Shown here: in pieces, positions 1 through 11,600 of the stretch
Layout: each line of letters starts with the position of its first letter
How positions within the stretch are numbered: position 1 is the stretch's first letter
Source: Owenia fusiformis
Taxonomy: Eukaryota; Annelida; Polychaeta; Sabellida; Oweniidae
DNA length: 64,000 nucleotides
Assembly: GCA_903813345.2 (NCBI GenBank)
Contig: CAIIXF020000001.1
Location: forward strand, 9,773,598 to 9,837,597
Direction of reading: 5' to 3'
The notes under the pieces: generated by a model
Database searches by the model: none
What the model saw: only the letters and a program-made list of their open reading frames with translations
Told to the model about the DNA's origin: nothing
Made by a program: the position numbers and the translations under genes

Positions 1-2521
1 AAAAATGTGAAAAACTATAAACAAATAGATCTATTATATTAAAATGGTATGTGTATAAAAACAAAGCTTTTAATAATCCAAAGCATCTATATTATATGTA
101 TAATTATATGTACAGTGTCATATCAAAAATAGATCTAGTAAAATCTAGGCATTTAATACTAATTTTGTAAATAAAAATGTTCAACAGTGAATGTTAGTTA
201 CAAAAAAACATTGTTGCTGAGAATTCACGGATTCTACGATCACTTGTGTGTTGATTTATCGCAAACCAAGCATTTGATTTGGCTTAAATTACATTAACAT
301 TGATTTTTGCATTGCGTGAACCCCTTCAGAGTATGAGCAATATATCACAATGCCAAACGGTCTGAGGGAAATCGCAAGATTTTCCAATAAGTGTAAAGCA
401 GGGTATCTTATTTGAGACTTAGTTTCCAGGAAATACTTTATTGATTTTGTAGATGGTGTTGTATTTGCCATTGATATTTGATAGAGTGAAACGGGGGCTA
501 TTCTCATGTTAAACCAATCGCATGTTACAATGTTATTGTGAGGCTAACCAATTCAAATATACTTGTACAATTATAGGTAATCTTGAAGACATATTATAAG
601 ATGGCTCAATAAAATGCGAGATGTGCCCAGGGGGTACGAGAAAAAACAAAGAACAATTGCAAATCCTATGTTGAGTTATTGACCAACAATCCATGATCAA
701 TCAAAAATTTCTACACCACTCTATAATTACAATTGTGCAACTTAGAATGCATGGTACTAAAAAAATCAATTTGAGGATCTTATACTGAGCCAGCGTATAT
801 GTCTTCAGTCTTACCCACAAAGACAGGCAAACAGCCAAACGTGTACAGTATAACAACATAATACAAAGGGTGCTCTTCCGCGTGGGTATCAAGCAAAAAG
901 GTTATAAAACAAAAGAAACTATGTTTACACATTGAGCAGTACTTGGAAGTCTGATAAGGGTGACAGATTACCAATATCCTCACTATTACAGTTTACAGAA
1001 TTCATATATTATGCCAGAAAACAGATAAAATAATCCGAAAATATCAAAAGAACTTTAGTCCCTATCCCAAATGAGAAAAGCCAAGCCATTATATATGACG
1101 ATTTCTATTGGAATGTACTCATAGATCAATAATATGTACTATGCACTATGTGTTTCTGTAAATTATTTATCAATGTACAGTGCTAAGAATAAGGAATCAA
1201 TAACGAAATCAATTATTTAGGCGAAGTCGATATGCAGATCCAGTATAAAATAGGTTAATGGTGATTCCTCTATGGTTAATTCTTTAAATTTTTTTAATGG
1301 ATATAAAATATTTGATAAATAAGATACAATGCCCGCTTGATATTGATCTGATTTACCAGAAACTTGTCAATAAGCAGAATTGGACTGGTATTATCAATTA
1401 GAAAATGCAAGTAGATCTCATCTTCGTTCACTCGACTCCCGTCTGAACGCTGTGAAGACCGAGTGTGCGAAGATGAGTAGATCTACCATAAATAAAATTG
1501 ATGCACAAACATCATAATATATGTATACAAAAAATTCTTCAAAGATTCATGTGATTGTAAATGTTTTCTTAATATGACTTCGGAAATAAAAGAAAAAAAA
1601 TATATATATAAAAAATTATTGGTTAATTTGATGAGCACATTCCAGTACAAGAGGTGATTTTTTTAGAAACATTGCTCTAGGATCAATTTTTGTGTTATAG
1701 TAACAAAAAATTGAACAAAATCATAACTAAATGAGAGAATTGATTTACTAAATGAATGGATTTGTCAATCTATTCACTCATGACAAAAATGAAAAAAGTG
1801 CATTTTTGTAAAATATCACCCAAGATATCCTAGCACAACTGATGTGATGAAACATATAAAGGATCCACAGATTAAACATTTACAGCACACAATTTTTTTT
1901 CCTATTAGCTGATAGATTGTGATCGTCAAATAATGTCATTCTGACACAAGCAAGAGCGTAAAGATCTGAGGAATATAAATCAGCAAATAAACGGTCTATT
2001 CTACTTGGAACATTTTAATCTTGCCATGTAATTTTGGGATTACATTCTGTCTAATGTATGTGCTGTAAATGTGAAATCTGCTTTGAAGTAATAGGCCTTA
2101 AAGCTAGTTAGAAAATTAGATAAGCATCAAGGAGGCATGTAAAGTCGTTTAAAGGAAACCAGTATAACCTAGAATGCAGGCTCAAATACAGTATATAATG
2201 GAAAAGAAACAATTTGGCCATTTCTATTGAATATGAGTCTCGTATCGTCTCAATCTCTTCCAAAATATGCCCAAAAAATCATAATTTGCAAATACTCCAT
2301 TGCAAGAAAAACTGCTTTCATATCAAGTTACTGATATTCTAATTTTGAAATCGCTAATTTTGAAATATGAAGCTCTCATTGGTACAGATGCTGACTTCTC
2401 GGAGGAAAAAGATTTAACAAACAACTGTGCTGGAATCTCAACACAATAGGAGAAAAACATGAGGATGCCATCGAGGTTATAGGTGTGAAGATTAATGAAG
2501 ACGCACAATGTCGCCACTTAC
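1..2521. other. Presumed Rab3 intron 3, no coding exon seen
   Basis: AT-rich sequence left of exon 3c. I looked on the minus strand for the expected SAKDN/ERLVDIICDKM exon and did not find it. The only notable structure is the inverted repeat at 1411-1486. Short open frames here show no family resemblance. Confidence 0.6.
1411..1486. repeat. Hairpin-forming inverted repeat
   Basis: GTAGATCTCATCTTCG, two bases, CACTCG (1411-1434) faces CGAGTG, two bases, CGAAGATGAGTAGATCTAC (1460-1486). This gives roughly 22 paired bases with small bulges around a 25-nt loop. It could be a short foldback transposon or an RNA hairpin; no target duplication is obvious. Confidence 0.75.
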
Positions 2522-2646
2522 CTAATTGGTCTGCTAATTGTTTACCCCTCTCAGTGGATACAACTCTTTCATCTTCTAGATCACATTTGTTACCAACTAA
2601 CACCACCTGTGCATTATCCCAAGAATATGTCTTGATTTGTGTACAC
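2522..2646 (-). CDS. Rab3: Rab3 alternative exon 3c (canonical G4 segment)
   Basis: 125 nt, acceptor ttgtttctag, donor GTAAGT. It encodes [20 protein letters not shown] then [20 protein letters not shown] and L plus one base, almost identical to the equivalent part of fly and vertebrate Rab3. It is therefore taken as the canonical version. NKCD (134-137) binds guanine. The following exon, which should carry FEFFEASAKDN-like residues, was not found between here and base 1. Confidence 0.93.
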
Positions 2647-5600
2647 CTAGAAACAATACAGAAATAGAGGATGCAGGGGTGACATACATATAGACATCCT
2701 ACCTAGCTGGCTGGCCAGTTGTTTACCGCGCGCTGTCGTGACAACACGGTCCTCTTCACAATCACATTTGTTGCCGACTAGTAGCACCATGGCGCTCTCC
2801 CAGGCATACATCTGGATCTGGGTACACCTGAAACACCAACCCAAGCCTGTGCAAGCTGCACCAAGGATATGCAAGCTGCACCAAGAGTGTGCAAGCTGCA
2901 CCTGTAAGCTGCATGGAGAGTGTCCACCCAATAGGATAAATAGAGGATCACACAGTACAGTGTCCAAAGGTCACAATGTTTGACAAAGCAAGACTTAAAC
3001 ACAGGACCAGTAAGTTTATTTTACAAGTTCTGATGAGGATATTTCATCTTTTGTTTTCCTTAGTAAGTTTCCAATGATCTCATGGAACCAATATTGAATT
3101 CCATGAATCATGAGCTACATATTACTGAAGAAGTAGCATATGATTTCTGTGGCTGTTATCTGGTAGATCAATGATGGGTATAAATGATCTGACATTGAAT
3201 CAGATATCAAACGTTCATTTTGTTGCAATATGAAGCCCTTGGGAAATATACACACTGTACAAATCATATAACTTCACAAGCACAACACAACTTGAACAAT
3301 GGAACAAAACATGCTTCAACGACTGAACATAGGAGGGTACGGGTGGACACGTCCTTGCAGCTTACATTGAAGAAATAATCCTTACACCTGAAAGCCCAGT
3401 AGTAGATTCCTCCACCAGGATAAATAAGCACAGAGTGCTGAAAGATGGCTATTTGATGAGTTTATACCTAATCTATCTGCTAAATCTTGTCCCTGTTTCG
3501 TTGGAACAGCCCTATATTCAGCTTGGTCAGTTTTATTTCCCACAAGTATAACACTGGCATTGTCCCAGGCGTGAGTTTCAATCTGAGAGCTCCTGTTAAG
3601 TCAAAAGCGCATGCAAAAAGATACCACAACATCTTTGAGGGTGCATGTTAAAACAGTATCAAATTTAAAGACCCCATGTAAGGTAAAACGTCATACCAAT
3701 GCATTGCATACATCACATCCAACTCTGTTGTATATTGAAAGAATTAAAAATGGTTGAAAATGAGAAATTAACTCATAATAAGATAGAAAAGATATTTTTT
3801 TTAAATTTTTGTCTTTATTGTGAAACCAAAAGTACAGAAAATATTTAAAACTTGATAGAAAACTCTTTAAAAATTCTGTAACATTTAACGTATGCATAAA
3901 AAATTGATTAAATAGTATAACATTTACTGTCATTTCTAAGTCATCACAAAAAATATTATGATAATTTAACTTCATTTTCAAACTTTACATGAGGCCTTTG
4001 ATAAATTGACATTTTTTACACTGAAGTCTGTATAATTGTTGGTTTAAGTATTAATTTAGAAAAAAATGTTTAGCTAAGCTTTTCATGAGATGCTGTGAAG
4101 CCATGCATGATTCCCAGCATGACCATTTTAAAGATGACCATAAAACATTCATCAATAATTAGGAGTTCAATGTACTCCCTCAATGTTATTTTTCATGAAG
4201 CGTGACATATGTATAGTGTATATAGATATTAGAACCAGAGTACTAGAATCTGCCAGTGTTTTTAATAAGAGTTAGATTTATCCTCATTGTTATTTAAATT
4301 ACGCTGTAAAATTAATAATAAGCATGTATGTTACAGCGTTTATTTCACTGTTGTATGTCTCTAGTATGAAATTGCAAATGTACAGTAAAACGTGTATATG
4401 TAAACACCTCTCTAATACCTAAACAAATAGCTTCAATATGAAGACTTTACAGGGTGTCAAATAAATATGTTTCTCTAGTTTTAATGTGCCAAAGAACAAT
4501 TCAGATATCATGCAGACAAAACAGTTCTGCAACATTGTGGATGTTAAAGCTAAGGGAGAGAACGTATTTATTTGACACCATGTATATGTCAGAATCACAC
4601 TTTAATGTGACCACCTTCATATATGAGCAATGCATATTCTGCTGATTTGAAAGATGTACTTTAAAATATAAAACTTTGAGAACAAGCTTTTGATGAAAAG
4701 TACAGTGGCATTCACTATGAACATGTTTTACTGTATACTGAATGTTACATGTATGATAAAATAAATTGAAGCAAATATTGATTGAATATATGAGTCAGAA
4801 TCATACATAAACATGATAAGGCCTTGATCATTTACAAAATGAAACTTCAATCATTAATTTCTTGTTATTACAGTTATCTGTAAATGCACTGTACATATAT
4901 GTTTCTGTATCAATTAAACTTGAGGCAATCCAATTATCTCTCTCAAATTTGTAAGACATATTCACTTTTCTCTCACATTAGTAAACATGTATGGGGGAGA
5001 AACGAGTAGTATATACTCTGATGAAAACACGGTGCCCAAGTAAAGCTGCGCGCCTACTTAGGCGCGCAGTTTGTTTCGATCACAAACTGCGTGCCTAAGA
5101 ACATTGGATCATTTAAGTTGGAGTCTGTATTTTGAAACGTTATTTAAAGACATTTATCCTGCATTGTTTTCTTGTTCAATGCGCTCATTCTGTGGCGAAT
5201 ATACGAATCTTGCAAATACTAGCAAAAACTGTGTGCAAATGAATCTTAGTTTTAAAACATAAGCAGATTAATGGCATTTTCGTCACTGATTTAATTTATA
5301 CGTAAATCGATGTAGCACTTTAAACATAAATGACAAATACTTTAGACTCGTTTTTTATTTAATTCCTTACACATTTATCATGTTTAATTCAAAATATTTC
5401 GAGATAAAACAGATAATCAGGAGATTAAAAAGAAATAATAAACCACAAACTGCGCGCCTATTTTAGCCAGAAATTACAATCTGTGCGCATACACTATTAA
5501 AACTACATAATCATTGGAATTTCTACAGAGGTACGTGTAGGTGTTTTCGATGTAGCTTTGGAAATTTTGCTTTATGGTCAGATTTTATGAGATTTTCATA

Positions 5601-8600
5601 TTGAAAGTCAAAATGTATAATAGAAGTGACAATTAAGTTGGGAACAAAAAAAAACGTTTATTTTCAGATCACCATCTTGGTGGATGGACTCTCATAGTGT
5701 TTCAATTATGGGGTTCTACTATTAGACACATATGTGCCTTGTATGGCGCTTATGTTTTCTAATAATACAAAACAAGCTTGGATAGGCAAGCAGTTTTGAA
5801 ATATTAGGCACTCAGTTTGGGAAATACGAGGGTTGTCCCAGAAGTAATGCACTATATGCTCTAACTTTATCAATAATTGATATTTTTCCATGAAATTTTC
5901 AGAAAATGTTCCTTAGAGACATTTTGATTATTCTAAAAATTTTCATGTTGACTGATAAAACTATATTGATGTTATAATAAAATCAAGTTGGTGAGTTTGG
6001 GTAGGGCGGGGCAGGTTATACAGTCACGTCAAAAGGAATAAAAAATTGAAAATATGAAATAATTAATCAACAAATACCATTTGGTGTAGCTATAAGAAGT
6101 ATGCTCAAAAATACATTTTAAGATACTAAATTACTATGAGCACATCCTAGATTTAATGGATGTATATTGCACAGTGTCCCATTTCACATTTTCTCAAAAT
6201 ATTGCCCTTTGCATGTTATGTACTTTTGATGCCTGTCAGGTCAAACACTCTCGGCAATTTCTTCCACTGTGACTTGTGGAGTTTTTGCCTCCCATGTTTG
6301 GAGTTGTCATACAGGATCAAATCGTCTCTTTTAAATCTCTTCTGCCACCCCATAATTGTAGTTCTATCTGGTATATACTCCTTATATACTTTCTTCATGG
6401 TAGCATTAGTTTTGCGTGACTGTGAGTCCAAGTGAAGTATGCAATTAGGCCATCAAATGCAAGGCCTTCTGTTATCAGGTGAGAATTTCAGCCATTTTTG
6501 CAATAACTTGACTGCGACTGTATTTGAATTCGTGACTATTGAAATGTGGTATTATGACATCACAGTGCTAAATGTCATTATTCGTACTTGGTTAACATCA
6601 TGCTGAATAAATTTAACAATTTCCCAAACATTTTGACCATTTAAAGGAAAGAAATATTAATAAAATAACACTTTAGATCTTTCCATAATTAGAAAAATTG
6701 GTACCTGCCCCGCCCACCCCTACCTCCATGTTGTTATAGCAACCATATTAAGACTTAATATTAATGTTGGATGCTGAAACTTCAGGATATAATAGATAAA
6801 ACTTCAATTGTTATATACACAAAATTTCAGCTGAATTGAAGAATATTAAAGAAAGTTAGAGCATATAGTGCATTACTTCTGGGACAACCCTCGTACATGT
6901 GAATATAGGCGCGCAGTTTGACAAGAAACATGTTTAAATCACGTTTATGGCGTATTATCGTTTTGAACACAAACTTTGCTGTTTTAATCAGATGGAGTGA
7001 TCCTATATATTCTAGCATACACAGACACAATGGCTAAATAAACATTGAGTACTATGAGTAAATTAAGTTCATCTTTACAGAATGGTACTATCTTTAGAAC
7101 GAGACTAACCTTGTATTTTTCGTATTTTGGCTCTTTTTGGGAGTCGTGTCCTCCCCGTCTCACATTTTGAAATATGCGCGCAGTTTGTCAGAGTTTCAAA
7201 CTGCGTGCCTAGTAGGCACGCTGCTTGACATGGGCATCGTGGAAAAGGTCCATAGTAATCTTCCATCCAAGATTACGTCATGAAATGTATCATCATTATA
7301 AAGCAATTGACAATATGGCGTACTTTACTTTATTGTCATTTTATCATAGAATTTGAGCTGAGGTGAGAAAAAAATTACCATTCATTCATTTATTCCCAAG
7401 GGGCATGAAATAGAAATAGTCACGGAGGAACTTACGACATCCAAGCTTAGCGTTGGTGGAATAATCATTTAGCCTGGGAGTGAGTGATATACAATATTAG
7501 AAGATATTGGGCAATAAAAATGCTACAAGGAGTTTTTTCTAATTTATACCGCAGTAAATCATACAAATATTCCCAGTCTGCCTGAGATAAATCTGAATCA
7601 TTTGAGTTCAATCTAAATAATTTTGGCCCAATTTGAATGTCTTGATCTCAATGTAGAATGACTTGAAGTTGCATATTTTAACTGAATGACCAGAGCTCAA
7701 GCTGAATGATCTAACCTCCTTAATTTAAAGCCTGTCACATTTGCTTTATGGTGGCTGTACCTTCTTGGATTACTAAGTTTTCATTTGACTGAAAATCAAA
7801 CTGGTAAGTGAATATGGGTCTTATGAATTGAATTGAATCACTATATTTCATGCTGGATATTTCTCTCGATTTTGGGAAGCTACAGACGCAGTACATTTGC
7901 CATAGATCAAATGTGACTGAGGCATTAATGACATCTCATCGTGAGCTGACCTAAGACCAACTGGTTTGAACTCCGCCTGAATATAGTGAAATGTCTTTAG
8001 ACGACTCAGATCCAACTATGTTACCTAAATGACTTTAACCTCAATCTAAAATACTTGAGTTCAGTTTGAATAACCAAGTTCAATATGAATAATTCAAATC
8101 CAATGTGTTCAATCAGAATTACTTGATCATTCAATGTGAATAACCGGAGTTCCATGTGAATAACAATTTTCCATCTGAATAACATAATTGCTCCATGTCA
8201 ATAACTGGAGCGCTCGTTGAAAGATACGAGCATGAACGAAAAAGCGAATTCCCACACATACAATATACAATTACACTATAGCACTCTTCTTATTATCTAG
8301 AAACTCAATCAATGAAATGAGCAATTTCTGAGGTTGTACTAACCAATAGATATGAAGTATGCATTGGGCGGAATAGGCTGTTATCATTAATGAACAATGA
8401 GTTATAGGCTACTTCATTAGGTATCCGCTTCAAATAACAAAATGTCATTACCCAAGATTGCAACATTTTTCTGCTGACTCGGAGTATCAAGTATGTTGAA
8501 AGAAATGGATGGTTGTATCTCTCTAGGGTTGGGAACTTGATCTGATGTGCTTAAATATTGATGGTTTTGTTTTTCATATTCATGAAAGTCAGATGGATAG

Positions 8601-11600
8601 AGTATTTCGAGGGTTCAACCAGAATAACAGCTAGATTTTTGAAGATTTCTGATGACTCTTCCATATCATTTTCCTATTAAGAATTCAGTGAAAAAAGGTT
8701 TGCATTATATAACATTATTCATGTTTGATTTGATTTGACTGGGTAGCTCTATCAGTGTAAAAACTGGTATTATGAATTACAATAATTTACAATAGCAAAA
8801 TGCCAGATTAAGGGCTTCAAGCTTGGCCTGGTAGTTGGTCTTTCAAACCTGTCCACACATGATGCCAGAATTGCAACCCTACTCCTGCACTTAAGGAATC
8901 TAAGTTAATTAGTCGAATTACTCATCTGACTCAGCCTACATTGAGGAAGATCTTCCAAATCCCAAAACGTCTTGATAAGAGGACAAGTTAACAAAACACA
9001 ATCATTAAAATATATATTTTGTAAGTACTAATATGGAGTGGGAGATAGTGTTAATAATATTGCCATAGATTTCATGATATCAACAATGTAATAATCTAAG
9101 TAGAAGCAGATGGGACTTTCAGATTTCCACCTCCGTATCTACCTACAAAATTCCTCCGTTAAATCATAAGTGAAACCTGAATTATATTCAGATTACGACA
9201 ATAATCAAATATAAATTAATTGACGTATGTTGAATACTCAACAGGAAATCCTGTATATAAATAATAATAAAATAAAAATAATATTTAAAGATGTCATTGT
9301 TATTAGATATTTCCTGTGATGTCTCAAAGGGAAGGATTAATTTTCTTTCTAGAATAGAAACTTGAAAACACTGAAAGTTCGTCATTTTCGCCGCATTTTA
9401 TATCAAGACTCCCATATTTGTTACATCAGATAGCTTCACTTTATTGATAAACAAGGATCTGAATTTCCACAATGTTTTTGAATCCTGTACTTTTCAGGAT
9501 GATGAACGGTATGTTAAATTATGATTCATCATATTTTGCATAATAGAGCAGTACATGTACATGTATCAGCTATATGATAACAAATTGCTCATTTACATGT
9601 TTTTATAGTAGCAACATACTTATTACAGCTGTTGCATTTAAACAACAGATATTTTTGCAGCTTTCAGAGTTTTTTAAGCAAGCAATGACCAATAATAAGC
9701 ATGCTTATTTACTACAATATAATATCATGTTATGTATGACTCTATATAGAATATAGTTATATATGTGTCTTTTATGAGAATATTAAAATGATTTGTCACG
9801 TCTTTGAGTAAAGGTTAGTCATATCATTGAGAACTGAAGGGCAATATTGTTAGTTAGGGCAATATACGGTTCTGGATTCAGACATTTGTGCGTACTTAAA
9901 AGAAATAAAAATTATATGTGCTATATGTATGTGGTATATTCAATCTCAGATATTATGAAGAAGATTAGTTTACAAGGTGCCAAGAACCATTCCAAATGAA
10001 ACCGGTAAACCTTGTATTATCCACATAAAAATTAAACACAAGGAAAATTGATATGTTCCTTGATCCAAACAATATAAAACCAAAAACAAATTAAGTACAA
10101 ATACATTATTGAATTTTACACTATTTTTTAAGAATTTCTTATTTTGTAAAACATTTTCACTGGCAAATATGTTTTGTACTTATGACCCCTATGCCACATT
10201 ATTGACTTCCTTGGACGTAATACTGTCAGTGATATGAATTTATGGAATGATTAATTCTGATACTGGCCTTGTTTGGGACCAATGTAGCGGGAAAAACGAG
10301 AAAGACATGTCTACCTAATCAGATCATGTGATCAATAAGTAGACGTCAGTGGAAGAAAAACACCATAGATCAATATAAGAAGTCAAAACGATAACTTGAG
10401 AAAGTTGGAACATTCCGTATTTTGTCAACCACAGAGAGAAACTTTATTTTTCTCCAATATATTTGGTCCCATAGTAATGTATACCTACCAATCTTGAACT
10501 GCATTAAAAGATTCTTCATTGGTAACATCATACATGAGTATAAATCCCATAGCACCCCTGTAGTAAGCTGTAGTTATGGTCCTGTACCTCTCTTGGCCTG
10601 CTGTGTCCTGTAACACAAAACAAAAATGTTACCATGGTTTTGGAAGTACAGTTAAATCTGTCAGATGGAACACCTCTCTGTAGGAAACATCACTCTTAAT
10701 AGAACAGTTTTGAAACTAGGCATTAACATGCAAACACCAAATGCTGAACACCAACCACCAAACACAAATACCAGCTGCGGAACACCAAAAGCCACCACAA
10801 AAAAAGTTGGAAACTATTACAAATATGTCACCACTTGTGGTGATGACATAATGAACCAAATCAGCGCTCTTTGTGGGATTTAAGTGTAATTTTAAGTCTT
10901 GTGAATTATTAGAGGAGCACTTTGATAATATGAATTATTTGGAGGTAATGCAACACAGGGGTTTCAATGTGGGAAGAGCAATGCAAGTCTAATTGCATTC
11001 TGGTATGCCAGAGCCCCTCATATCTGCCGTTCACTTTGGAAGGATAAAGACAAAGGGGGCGAGGCTATCACAATGATCTAATTGACTCTAATTGAAAAAA
11101 GTAATGGCCCATTTCATTCATATGAGGCAGTCACATAAACAACGCACCTGTAAACTAAATGTAGATCACCTTGACTCTATCATTAAAGCAGATATGAAAT
11201 GGTATTTTTAACCTAAAAGGAGTCAATATAATTTTTTGATAGATGTATTTGGACATGTTTTCTCATCAGTAGTGTGGAAATTATTTTACTCTAACGATCG
11301 TTATTAGCTGCTTAATAAGCAATATTCGAATTGGTTGTGACTTTATTGGCCCCCACGTGATCTCTCACTGGTCCCCACATGGCCTGTTTTGGTCCATTGG
11401 ATCATGACGTCATAATGCCGAAATGTTTTGTTATTAGTTTACACAACAATCCTATGGTTGCCGTGACGTTGTGATTACTAAGAAACCAATAAACCAAAGC
11501 TATATTTTGTATATGACGTTACTAATCACGTGGGGGCCAATTTGATTAATCAGTTAGTTTTATTTCGTTATCTATGACCGTTAGCAGTTATCCTTTAAAG

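Larger units (their letters stand above)
5030..7237. mobile_element. Composite element with GCGCGCC palindromic ends
   Basis: Left end reads TGCCCAAGTAAAGCTGCGCG then CCTACTTAGGCGCGCAGTTT; the right end, reversed, reads TGCCCATGTCAAGCAGCGTG then CCTACTAGGCACGCAGTTTG, an imperfect inverted repeat of about 45 bp. Sub-terminal copies of ACTGCGCGCCT recur near 5085, 5450, 6908 and 7175. A mariner element is inserted inside. No transposase of its own was recognised. Boundaries are approximate. Confidence 0.6.
3593..10488. other. Rab3 intron 2, filled with transposable elements
   Basis: 6.9-kb intron between exon 2 and exon 3a. It contains a pogo-like element (4383-4733), a composite GCGCGCC-rich element with a nested mariner (about 5030-7237) and a field of degenerate short repeats (about 7560-8210). 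The rest, including about 8.2-10.4 kb, shows nothing I can name. Confidence 0.7.

Noticed and set aside
1-2521. Rab3 C-terminal exon (SAKDN region)
   Set aside because: I searched the minus strand for the FEFFEASAKDN/ERLVDIICDKM pattern and found no match; short hydrophobic frames near 2340-2470 are chance.
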